Part shown: one piece after another, positions 8,681 to 15,997 of the stretch
Numbering within the stretch: the stretch's first letter is position 1
Layout of the letters: the number at the start of each line of letters is the position of its first letter
Assembly (NCBI GenBank): GCA_023300545.1
Contig: JALZVT010000057.1
Span: forward strand, 1-44,951
Length of the DNA: 44,951 bases
Source of the DNA: Pseudomonadales bacterium
GTDB lineage: Bacteria > Pseudomonadota > Gammaproteobacteria > Pseudomonadales > Azotimanducaceae
Direction: 5' to 3'
Translations under genes and position numbers: made by a program
Notes under the pieces: model-generated
Told to the model about the DNA's origin: nothing
What the model saw: the letters and a program-made list of their open reading frames with translations, nothing else
Database searches by the model: none

Positions 8681-9577
8681 ATCAGCATCATCAATCTGGG
8701 CTCACTGTGTGTCGATCATGTCTATCGGGTGACCGCTCTGGCAGGCCCTGGTGAAACCGTTGCCGCTAAAAGTTATGACGTATTTCCCGGCGGCAAAGGC
8801 CTGAATCAATCACTCGCTGCAGCCAAAGCTGGAGCAGAAGTAGCCCACGCCGGTGCCATTGGCAAAGACGCAACCTGGCTGCTCGATCTGCTGCAGAGTG
8901 CTGGCGCCAATGTGGATCAGGTTCAGGTTTTAGACGGTGCCAGCGGCCACGCCCTGATCCAGGTCAACGACGCGGGCGAAAATTCAATTGTGATCAACGG
9001 CGGCACCAACCGGTCCCTCAGCCGTGACTACATCAACAGCGTGCTCGACACCGTGGGTCCGGAAGACTGGCTGCTGCTGCAAAATGAAATTAACGAGCTT
9101 GATTATGTGCTCACTCAGGCGGCGCAAAAGAACTTAGCCGTAGCGTTCAACATCGCACCGCCAGACGAGCGCATTCAAGGCTATTCAATGGATGCAGTGC
9201 GGTTATTTGTGTTGAATCTACACGAGGCGGCTGCCCTGACCGGCAAGGCAACCCAAGAGGATGTCATGGCGGCACTGCAGCACGATTACCCCCAGGCGGC
9301 GTCTGTGCTTACTCTGGGTGGCTCAGGACTGCACTATTTGCCGGTCGGCGGGTCTGCCTTCGAATTTTTGCCCGCTCACAAAGTGTCACCGGTTGATGAG
9401 ACCGCTGCTGGTGACGCCTTCACGGGCTATCTGCTAGCCGGGTTGTCACTCGGAGCGAGTTTTGCCGACGCTCTGGCCCAGGCCAGTGCCGCCGGCGCAC
9501 TGGCAGTAACCTCAGCGGGCGCCGCAAGCTCGATTCCGGATCGCACTGCGGTGGATGAGTTTTTGCGGGGCCAATAG
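8681..9577 (+). CDS. Ribokinase-like PfkB carbohydrate kinase
   Basis: A sugar kinase of the PfkB family, about 298 residues from the chosen start. VFPGGKGLNQSLAAAKAGA is PfkB signature 1, and DETAAGDAFTGYLLAG is signature 2, with the catalytic Asp in TAAGD as in ribokinases. The conserved N-terminal strand ISIINLGSLCVDHVYRV is encoded upstream of the first canonical start (GTG 8729), and no ATG, GTG or TTG occurs in frame back to the stop codon at 8582. AGAGG at 8667-8671 is nine nt before an ATC codon at 8681, so I place the start there as a non-canonical initiation codon; a sequence error is the alternative. If GTG 8729 is used, the protein loses its first beta strand. Substrate could be ribose or another ketose/nucleoside. 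Confidence 0.82.
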   Translation: MSIINLGSLCVDHVYRVTALAGPGETVAAKSYDVFPGGKGLNQSLAAAKAGAEVAHAGAIGKDATWLLDLLQSAGANVDQVQVLDGASGHALIQVNDAGENSIVINGGTNRSLSRDYINSVLDTVGPEDWLLLQNEINELDYVLTQAAQKNLAVAFNIAPPDERIQGYSMDAVRLFVLNLHEAAALTGKATQEDVMAALQHDYPQAASVLTLGGSGLHYLPVGGSAFEFLPAHKVSPVDETAAGDAFTGYLLAGLSLGASFADALAQASAAGALAVTSAGAASSIPDRTAVDEFLRGQ

Positions 9578-9595
9578 CTGGGGTGAGTCCCCAGC
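9577..9595 (+). terminator. Hairpin after the PfkB kinase gene
   Basis: GCTGGGG (9577-9583) and CCCCAGC (9589-9595) form a perfect 7-bp stem with a 5-nt loop starting at the last base of the kinase stop codon. It is followed by CTATT rather than a long U tract, so it may be a weak or factor-assisted terminator. Confidence 0.5.
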
Positions 9596-9606
9596 CTATT
9601 AATGCA

Positions 9607-9629
9607 TAATACGACGCTTGGCCGTATTA
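9607..9629. promoter_or_regulatory. Inverted repeat in the leader of the CoA-transferase gene
   Basis: TAATACG (9607-9613) and CGTATTA (9623-9629) are perfect 7-bp arms around a 9-nt centre, ending 13 nt before the GTG start. It could be an operator or an mRNA stem next to the GGGGAA ribosome binding site. No regulator gene is adjacent. Confidence 0.4.
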
Positions 9630-9642
9630 CTGGGGAACATCT

Positions 9643-10872
9643 GTGACCGCACCGCTCGACGACATTACCGTACTCGAAATAGACAACTGGATGGCCGCCC
9701 CTAGCGCGGGAGCGATGCTGGCTGATCTCGGCGCAACCGTCATAAAGATTGAGCCCCTCACCGGCGACCCCATGCGGGATATGTCCCGTCCGCCCAAAAT
9801 CGATAACGCAGACGTCGCCGCATACGACTTTCAGTTTGACGTCGATAACCGTGGCAAGCGCTCCATTGCCGTGGCCCTCGATACGCCTGAAGGCATGGCA
9901 CTCGTACACCGGCTGGTCAAAAAAGCCGATATTTTCATGTGCAATCTGCTGCAGCGTCGGCAAGAGAAGTTTCAGTTGCACCCAGAGCATCTGTTCACGC
10001 TCAATCCTCGGCTGGTGCACGCTACCCTCACGGGCTACGGCACCGACGGCCCCGAAGCTTGGCGTCCCGGCTATGACGTGACCGCGTTTTTTGGCCGCTC
10101 TGGGCTCTACGATTCCATGCGCGAAGGCGATGACGGTGAGGTGCCTATGGCGCGCCCCGCGCAAGGCGATCACACCACCGGCATGGCGTTTGTCGCCGCG
10201 ATGCTCGCCGCGTTGCGCCAAGCTGAACGCACCGGCGAAGGCCAGGCGGTTGAAACCTCGTTGTTCGAAACAGCCATCTGGACCCAAGCCACTGACTTCT
10301 CCGTCACCGCTGTCGATCGGGCCCCCGTACGCAAACGTTCGCGCAGCGAAATGCTGACGCCAACCGCCAACCGCTACCCCTGCGGGGATGGCAAATGGAT
10401 TGTGTTCAACATGCCCGAGCCTGCGGCCTGGCCAAAGTTTGCCACCGCCATCGGTCGCGGCGACCTGCTCGACAACCCAGACTTTGCCACCCCCAAAGAT
10501 CGCTACCGGCGAATGGCTGAGCTCACCCAGATCGTCGACGACGCGCTGGCGAAAAAAAGTCGCGACGAATGGGGTCCGATCTTCGACGAGGCCAAGGTCA
10601 TCTGGGGCCCAGTGATGGGGTTGCATGAAGTCGCTGCTGATCCCCAGGCCCATGCCCTGGGCTTGTTCCCGGAAATCGCCCACGACACGCTTGGCAGTTA
10701 CCGCACGGTGAACATCCCCATGCGGTTTGCCAATGCTGACGTCAAACCACGGGGTCCGTCACCAACGCTTGGCCAACATACTGAAGAAGTGCTCGGCGAA
10801 GCCGGGTTGTCAGCTACTGAGGTCAAACAGCTGTTGGACACTCAGATTATTGGCAACGGACCAAAAGGCTAG
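9643..10872 (+). CDS. CaiB/BaiF family III CoA-transferase
   Basis: A 409-residue class III CoA-transferase. The N-terminal Rossmann segment ITVLEIDNWMAAPSAGAMLADLGATVIKIE is characteristic, with KRSIAVALDTPEG and LTGYGTDGP further in. The catalytic Asp that forms the acyl anhydride is D176 in GDHTTG, placed 22 residues before the TGEG of the conserved helix. It should move CoA between acids, or racemise 2-methylacyl-CoA; the substrate is not readable. The start is GTG with GGGGAA seven nt upstream. The next gene begins two bases after its stop, but that gene is a methyltransferase of a different kind of pathway. Confidence 0.9.
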   Translation: MTAPLDDITVLEIDNWMAAPSAGAMLADLGATVIKIEPLTGDPMRDMSRPPKIDNADVAAYDFQFDVDNRGKRSIAVALDTPEGMALVHRLVKKADIFMCNLLQRRQEKFQLHPEHLFTLNPRLVHATLTGYGTDGPEAWRPGYDVTAFFGRSGLYDSMREGDDGEVPMARPAQGDHTTGMAFVAAMLAALRQAERTGEGQAVETSLFETAIWTQATDFSVTAVDRAPVRKRSRSEMLTPTANRYPCGDGKWIVFNMPEPAAWPKFATAIGRGDLLDNPDFATPKDRYRRMAELTQIVDDALAKKSRDEWGPIFDEAKVIWGPVMGLHEVAADPQAHALGLFPEIAHDTLGSYRTVNIPMRFANADVKPRGPSPTLGQHTEEVLGEAGLSATEVKQLLDTQIIGNGPKG

Positions 10873-10874
10873 CG

Positions 10875-12050
10875 GTGCGACCTAAATGCCCCCTGTGCGG
10901 ATCTCCAACCGACCTCCTGCACCCGAATTTACACGATGACCTGTATGGCTCGATTGGAGTTTGGCACCTGCACCGCTGCAGCGAGCCCGACTGCGGCCTG
11001 GGCAGTCTGCAACCCCCACCAACCTCTGCAGACATACTGGCCGCCTACGAGAGCTACCACACACACTCACCCGATCACGGCCCCGTAAACGCCACGGACG
11101 GTATGTCAGCCGGGGATGGCAACGGGGCAATGACGTTCTTGCACAACCTTTGGCATGGCGCTCGCGAACGCTATCAGGCTCGCCGGTTCGGCTACACACC
11201 TGCACCACGGCCTGTGCTCGAGTCCACTCTATCGAGCGTTCTGTCGTGGTTGATTACACTGCTGCCCGGGCATCGAGCCGATTTCGCAGCAGCCGCCTTT
11301 TACTTGCATGCACCACAGGAACTGCAGGCAACCACTAGCTCGCCAACTGCCAGACCGCAGCTGTTAGAAGTGGGTTGCGGCAGCGGCAAAATTCTCAGCC
11401 GCATGCAAAACTTTGGTTGGCAAGTCACTGGCACCGACTTCGACGACAACGCGGTCATGGCCGCGCGCTCGCGCGATCTCGATGTACGCTCAGGAACCTT
11501 GGCCGCCCAAAATTTTGCGCCGGCAAGCTTTGACGCCATTGTGCTAAAGCATGTTCTTGAGCACGTCCCCGAACCCGTCGCGGAACTCGCGCTGTGCAAT
11601 CACCTGCTAAAACCCGGCGGCAAGCTAATAGTGATGACGCCGAATCTGGCCGGACTCGGACACGATCGCTGGCAACGCCATTGGCGTGGTCTTGAGCCAC
11701 CCCGCCACCTGCAAATTTTCACACCACCGGCGCTCCGCACCGCACTTATAAACGGCGGTCTGAGCGTGCAAGAGTTGAGCACGACCGGTCGCACCCGCAG
11801 CTCCTACAGGGCAAGCCTTGATGCGCAACGCCTGACTGCCGGCAAAGGCAATCTGGCAGCACTGCCGTCGCTGGTGCTGGCTGAACTCGACGAATGGTTG
11901 GAGGCCCTGATGCGCCTGCGCGATCCACTGTGCGGCAATGAACTACTGGCCATCGCCACCGCGTCGTTACCAGCAGCCGAGCCAGCTGCTGCCCAACCAC
12001 CTACACCCCAACTACTTACACCCAAACCACTTGGCAACCACGCCCGTTGA
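10875..12050 (+). CDS. Class I SAM-dependent methyltransferase with N-terminal zinc ribbon
   Basis: A 391-residue protein with a Cys4 zinc-ribbon-like start (C5, C8, C35, C40) and a Rossmann methyltransferase domain. LLEVGCGSG (163-171) is SAM motif I, GTDFD (186-190) the acidic loop binding ribose, then FDAIVLKHVLEHVPEP and LLKPGGKLIVMTPN motifs. The zinc ribbon plus methyltransferase layout is common in sugar or polysaccharide C/O-methyltransferases. An extra segment (about 60-160) between the two domains is unusual. The start is GTG with AAAAGG upstream. The stop overlaps the TTG start of the glycosyltransferase gene (TTGA), so the pair is translationally coupled, supporting a role in surface glycan synthesis. 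Confidence 0.85.
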   Translation: MRPKCPLCGSPTDLLHPNLHDDLYGSIGVWHLHRCSEPDCGLGSLQPPPTSADILAAYESYHTHSPDHGPVNATDGMSAGDGNGAMTFLHNLWHGARERYQARRFGYTPAPRPVLESTLSSVLSWLITLLPGHRADFAAAAFYLHAPQELQATTSSPTARPQLLEVGCGSGKILSRMQNFGWQVTGTDFDDNAVMAARSRDLDVRSGTLAAQNFAPASFDAIVLKHVLEHVPEPVAELALCNHLLKPGGKLIVMTPNLAGLGHDRWQRHWRGLEPPRHLQIFTPPALRTALINGGLSVQELSTTGRTRSSYRASLDAQRLTAGKGNLAALPSLVLAELDEWLEALMRLRDPLCGNELLAIATASLPAAEPAAAQPPTPQLLTPKPLGNHAR

Positions 12051-13141
12051 CCCCCTGCGAACCAGACACGCCTCGTGGCTCTGGCGCACTCTTCAATGAT
12101 TGCGTAGCGACAACACAGACGCCCTTGCGCGTGGCGGCCTTAACCGGCGGCAAGAACGTTCCGTCCGCGCGTTTTCGGGTGCGCGCGCTGACAGCCGACC
12201 TCGCACTACGCGGCATTACTCTTAACGAATACATCCCCTCGGTGGGCAAATACCCGCCGACTGGGCTCTGGCGTAGGGGACTATGGTTGCCTGCGGCGCT
12301 CACGGCCCGCCTGCCCGGCATTGCAGCGAGCCGGTCCCACGATGTCACCCTGTTACAGCGGGAACTGATTTCTACGCTGTATACCCTGGAAGGCTTAACC
12401 GGCGCTCCGCGCGTGCTCGATGTCGACGACGCTATTTTTCTACACCGCGCCGGCAAGCCCACCAAGCGTCTGGCGAAGTCCGCAGCGCTGGTTCTTGCCG
12501 GCAACCCATTCCTTGCCGACTGGTTTAGCCAGTGGCACAGCAACGTACAGTTGTTACCAACCAGTATCGATACTCGCCGCTTCCAACCCTCAACAAAATT
12601 AGCCCCTGATTCAGAGACTGTCACCATCGGCTGGACAGGCAGCAAAACCAATCTGCACTATTTGCAATTGATCGAGCCGGCCCTAAAAAAGGTACTCAAC
12701 GCACGACCAAAGACACGCCTGCATGTGGTTTGTGACAAAGCACCCGAGCTCGCAACGATCCCACCGGCCCAGTTAAGCTGGTCGGCGTGGCACCCAGACA
12801 GCGAAGTGACAGAAGTTCAAGGCTTCGACATCGGCATCATGCCGCTGCTTGATGGCGATTGGGAGCGCGGCAAATGCGCGTTCAAGGCCTTGCAATACAT
12901 GGCCTGCTCTAAACCCGTGGTAGCATCCCCAGTAGGCGTGAATGCGCAACTGTTGGCTGGTGAGAACATCGGTTTTGCACCAACCGACAACGCATCATGG
13001 GAAAGCGCCTTGATCGCGCTAATCGATGACGCGGATTTACGCAACCGACTCGGTCAGGCAGGCCGAGCATTGGCACAGGCACGTTACGACACGGCCGTCA
13101 TCGCGCAGCGCATGGCAACCGCACTACGGAGCGTAATCTGA
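12047..13141 (+). CDS. Glycosyltransferase family 4-like protein
   Basis: A 364-residue GT-B-type glycosyltransferase. The N-terminal domain begins with RVAALTGGKNVPSARFRVRAL, and the C-terminal nucleotide-sugar domain is recognisable from VTIGWTGSKTNLHYLQLIEPAL, then FDIGIMPLLDGDWERGKCAFKAL and KPVVASPVGVNAQLL, which cover the acidic donor-binding region of GT4 enzymes. Predicted to transfer a sugar from a nucleotide donor to a lipid- or glycan-linked acceptor at the inner membrane face. The TTG start overlaps the methyltransferase stop by four bases; about 25 residues precede the conserved start, so an internal start is possible. Confidence 0.82.
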   Translation: MTPCEPDTPRGSGALFNDCVATTQTPLRVAALTGGKNVPSARFRVRALTADLALRGITLNEYIPSVGKYPPTGLWRRGLWLPAALTARLPGIAASRSHDVTLLQRELISTLYTLEGLTGAPRVLDVDDAIFLHRAGKPTKRLAKSAALVLAGNPFLADWFSQWHSNVQLLPTSIDTRRFQPSTKLAPDSETVTIGWTGSKTNLHYLQLIEPALKKVLNARPKTRLHVVCDKAPELATIPPAQLSWSAWHPDSEVTEVQGFDIGIMPLLDGDWERGKCAFKALQYMACSKPVVASPVGVNAQLLAGENIGFAPTDNASWESALIALIDDADLRNRLGQAGRALAQARYDTAVIAQRMATALRSVI

Positions 13142-13168
13142 CTCCAGCCGCCCAACAGACGCTAACGC

Positions 13169-13186
13169 GCCAGCAACAACGCTGGC
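13169..13186 (+). terminator. Short hairpin after the glycosyltransferase gene
   Basis: GCCAGC (13169-13174) pairs with GCTGGC (13181-13186) over a 6-nt loop. No U tract follows, so termination is only a suggestion. Confidence 0.3.
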
Positions 13187-13217
13187 TGATTCAACAGTAA
13201 TAAGGAGCGCACTAACC

Positions 13218-14546
13218 GTGATGACCCTCTTCTCTAAAGCCCCCTTCAACAAAATCCGCTCGCTCGCTGCACTCGGCGCCCCGGCGGCCATCGTGCTCAG
13301 CCTATTGACGGTACCGGCGTTGGGCAAAGATGTGCCGTCCGTCAAAGCGGAAAAGGAAGGCATGTCGAGCTCTCGTCTCGAACGTGTTACGGCACTGGGC
13401 GAACGCTATGTGGCTGAGGGTCGCGTACCAGGCATGATCACTATGGTTTCCCGTAACGGCAAAATTGTGCACTTCGAAGCCACGGGGCAACGCGGGCTGA
13501 CTGACACCCGGCCGCTGGAAAAAGACGCGCTGTTCCGCATCTATTCCATGTCCAAACCCATCACCGCTGTCGCGTTGATGATGCTCTACGAAGAGGGCCG
13601 GTTCCAACTGAGCGACCCCGCCCACAAATACATCCCCGAGCTGAAAGACCTAATGGTGTACAACCCTGACGGCGAGCCCACGCCGGCAAAAACTGCCGTA
13701 ACCATGCAGCAACTACTGACTCATACCGCCGGCTTCTCCTACGGTTTTGATCCTCGTGACGCTGTTGACCAGCAATACCAGGCGGCAAAGATTTTCGAGG
13801 CCAAAGACCTCAGCGATTTCGCCACCCGGGTCGCTGCCCTTCCGCTGCAGTTCGAGCCCGGTTCACGCTGGCATTACAGCGTTGCATCCGACCTTGTTGG
13901 GCTGGCGGTTGAACGCATAAGCGGCGTGGCTTTCGATGTTTACCTCGCCGAACGAATCTTTGCGCCGCTAGGTATGGAAGACACCTTCTTCAACGTGCCC
14001 GCCGACAAGCGCGAGCGGTTCCTGCCCAATCACGGCTGGGACCCCCAGAACAGCACAATGGTCGACGTGACCCTCCGCACTGACGCTCGTGGCAACTACG
14101 TCTCCGGCACACTGTTCTCAGGCGGTGGCGGCCTCGTGTCATCCACCATGGACTACATGCGTTTTGCCGAAATGCTACGCAATGGTGGCAGCTACAACGG
14201 CGCCCGCCTGCTTAGCCCCAAAACCGTGCAGTACATGACTCTGAATCATCTGCCGGCCACCATTGGCGCCAGTGGGTCTGGCGAAGCGCCAACGCTTGGC
14301 CAGTTGGGTTCAAGTGGGGTTGGCTTTGGTCTGGGTTTCAGTGTTGTGACCGATCCAGCCGCCGCGGCCACCATCAGCTCTGTGGGCGAGTACGCCTGGG
14401 GTGGCGCTGCAGGAACGGTTTTTTGGATTGATCCCCAAGAGGAGATCATCACCATCGCGATGATCCAACTCATGGCATCACCCTGGCCACTACGCGCCGA
14501 CATGAAGACCACTACCTATCAGGCAATCACCGAACTCGCCGAGTAG
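13218..14546 (+). CDS. Exported beta-lactamase-family serine hydrolase
   Basis: A 442-residue serine hydrolase of the class C beta-lactamase/family VIII esterase type. The basic N terminus and hydrophobic segment (about residues 12-35, ending near VPALGK) look like a signal peptide, placing it in the periplasm. The catalytic SxxK is S110-M-S-K113, the Tyr motif is Y220-S-V, and WGGAAGTVFWIDP replaces the KTG box as in family VIII esterases. Most likely an esterase or peptidase-like enzyme rather than a resistance gene. AAGGAG at 13202-13207 supports starting at GTG 13218 or the adjoining ATG 13221. Confidence 0.88.
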   Translation: MMTLFSKAPFNKIRSLAALGAPAAIVLSLLTVPALGKDVPSVKAEKEGMSSSRLERVTALGERYVAEGRVPGMITMVSRNGKIVHFEATGQRGLTDTRPLEKDALFRIYSMSKPITAVALMMLYEEGRFQLSDPAHKYIPELKDLMVYNPDGEPTPAKTAVTMQQLLTHTAGFSYGFDPRDAVDQQYQAAKIFEAKDLSDFATRVAALPLQFEPGSRWHYSVASDLVGLAVERISGVAFDVYLAERIFAPLGMEDTFFNVPADKRERFLPNHGWDPQNSTMVDVTLRTDARGNYVSGTLFSGGGGLVSSTMDYMRFAEMLRNGGSYNGARLLSPKTVQYMTLNHLPATIGASGSGEAPTLGQLGSSGVGFGLGFSVVTDPAAAATISSVGEYAWGGAAGTVFWIDPQEEIITIAMIQLMASPWPLRADMKTTTYQAITELAE

Positions 14547-14783
14547 TCCTGGCAGAAAAAAGAGCCGGACAAAAGCAGCCGGACACGCCTGAAACGACCC
14601 TACCCCCAGCTCCCAAAAAGAAGCGAGAATGAGCACAGGTTAGCGCCCTGTGTTCGACAGCTCAGTATTTTTCACTTGCTCTTCACTGGCGTTTAACTAT
14701 CATCTGCACATCTATTTATCTGCATGTTTATTTAGATGTTAACGCTTTAAAACGCGCAGACGACCCTCCGAATGGAGAACACC
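14547..14783. promoter_or_regulatory. Intergenic region with candidate ArsR operator
   Basis: ACATCTA (14708-14714) and TAGATGT (14733-14739) form a perfect 7-bp inverted repeat with a short ATTTA repeated in each inner flank, in an AT-rich stretch 45 nt before the ArsR-type gene. This is a plausible autoregulatory operator for the dimeric winged-helix regulator. A weaker stem CACAGG/CCTGTG (14634-14652) may end the upstream transcript. I could not place a convincing -35 box. Confidence 0.5.
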
Positions 14784-15200
14784 ATGCCCAGCAGAATCGC
14801 CGTCGCCAAAGAGCTTGCCGAAATATTCAAGGTGGTTGCCCATCCAGACCGCATACGCCTGATTGAAGAGCTGTCACAAGACGAAAGTGACGTGAATACG
14901 CTCGCCAGCAAGCTTGAAATTTCAGGACCAAGGGTGTCCCAACACCTGAACCAGCTGCGCGTTCATAGAGTCGTAAGTGAGCGACGTGACGGCCGCCGCC
15001 ACATCTACTCGCTGGTACAACCCGAAATAGCCCGCTGGATACTCGAGGCACTCACTTTTGTCGAAGGCCGAGGCACCACGATTCCACAGGCGAAAATAAA
15101 CACCGCCAGACGGCTCTGGTCGACCTCCGAACCAGCCGGTACCACGACCACCGAAGTAGCGAAGGCTCCGGCAGAATCTAGGGCCACGAGAAAACTCTAA
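14784..15200 (+). CDS. ArsR-family winged-helix transcriptional regulator, cysteine-free
   Basis: A 138-residue regulator. FKVVAHPDRIRLIEELS and the HTH NTLASKLEISGPRVSQHLNQ, then a wing VSERRDGRRHIYSLVQ, are typical of ArsR/SmtB proteins. The protein contains no cysteine, and the alpha3 metal site (ELCVCDL in ArsR) reads DVNTLASKL, so thiol-based arsenic or heavy-metal sensing is excluded. A Thr/Ala-rich tail follows residue about 112. ATG 14784 is preferred over 14772 because GGAGA lies five nt before it. It heads an apparent operon with a carbonic anhydrase and a SulP transporter, so it probably controls inorganic carbon handling; the signal is unknown. Confidence 0.85.
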   Translation: MPSRIAVAKELAEIFKVVAHPDRIRLIEELSQDESDVNTLASKLEISGPRVSQHLNQLRVHRVVSERRDGRRHIYSLVQPEIARWILEALTFVEGRGTTIPQAKINTARRLWSTSEPAGTTTTEVAKAPAESRATRKL

Positions 15201-15250
15201 AACTAGCTACCAAACCCTTTACTCAGCTTTACCTAAAAGAGGAAATCAGA

Positions 15251-15922
15251 ATGCCAAAATTTGCAGCAGGCGTTGTTCGCTTCCAATCCGAAGTCTTCCC
15301 AGGCAAACAAAAACTGTTCGAAGACCTAAGCGAAGGTCAGTCTCCAGAAGCTCTGTTCATCACCTGTTCCGACTCCCGCATCGAAACAGCAATGATCACC
15401 CAGACCGAACCCGGCGAGCTCTTTATCTGCCGTAATGCGGGTAACATCGTGCCACCACACACCAATCACACCGGTGGCATGACAGCGTCAATCGAGTTCG
15501 CGGTTGCCGCGTTGAAAGTGCCGCACATTGTCGTTTGCGGGCACACCGAATGTGGGGCGATGAAAGGCGCGATGGCGCCAGAAGGCCTCGACGGTCTGCC
15601 ACACGTTCGCGAATGGTTGGGATACTCCAAAGCCGCAGTCGACATCGTGAACGAACTGGGCTCAGATCTGTCTGAGTCGGAGCGTATGGCAATGTTGCTG
15701 CAACAAAACGTGATTCTGCAGCTCAATCATTTGCGAACACACCCGACCGTTGCGACAAAGCTGGCGAAAAAAGAACTTCAGCTCCACGGCTGGGTGTACG
15801 ACATTAAAACTGGCGGCATTGTCGCTTACGACGAACAGGACGATGCGTTCGAACCCGTCTCAGAGCGCTATGCTGCTGAGGTTGCCAAGCTGGCCGCTGA
15901 AATGACCAACTGTTCGAGCTAA
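15251..15922 (+). CDS. Beta-class carbonic anhydrase
   Basis: A 223-residue zinc enzyme interconverting CO2 and bicarbonate in the cytoplasm. The zinc ligands are C39, H98 and C101, with the catalytic dyad D41/R43 in CSDSR and the HTECGAM motif. RNAGNIVPP and GGMTASIEFAVAALKVPHIVVCGH are family signatures. AGAGGA lies upstream of the ATG. It follows the ArsR-type regulator by 50 nt and precedes a SulP-family transporter by 75 nt, a pairing that suggests bicarbonate supply or pH adjustment. Confidence 0.95.
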   Translation: MPKFAAGVVRFQSEVFPGKQKLFEDLSEGQSPEALFITCSDSRIETAMITQTEPGELFICRNAGNIVPPHTNHTGGMTASIEFAVAALKVPHIVVCGHTECGAMKGAMAPEGLDGLPHVREWLGYSKAAVDIVNELGSDLSESERMAMLLQQNVILQLNHLRTHPTVATKLAKKELQLHGWVYDIKTGGIVAYDEQDDAFEPVSERYAAEVAKLAAEMTNCSS

Positions 15923-15938
15923 TTCTTCGCGATTCGCT

Positions 15939-15956
15939 GCCGGCAATTTTGCCGGC
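15939..15956 (+). promoter_or_regulatory. Intercistronic hairpin between carbonic anhydrase and SulP genes
   Basis: GCCGGCAA (15939-15946) pairs with TTGCCGGC (15949-15956); with a realistic loop this is a 6-bp GC stem with AATTTT loop. There is no following U tract, so it more likely modulates mRNA stability or partial termination than ends transcription. Confidence 0.45.
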
Positions 15957-15997
15957 AACATTGTCTAAAACACTAGTTACGGAGTTACAGAGCTACG

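Noticed and set aside
9427..10683. A 418-codon open frame on the minus strand
   Set aside because: It lies fully opposite the end of the PfkB kinase and the CoA-transferase; its translation has no recognisable motif and the plus-strand genes are strongly supported.
12016..12651. A 211-codon minus-strand frame
   Set aside because: Antisense to the glycosyltransferase gene, with Ser/Arg-rich composition typical of shadow frames.
13218..14546. Antibiotic-resistance beta-lactamase
   Set aside because: The SxxK and Tyr are present but the KTG box is replaced by WGGAAGT, as in esterases of family VIII; no resistance context.
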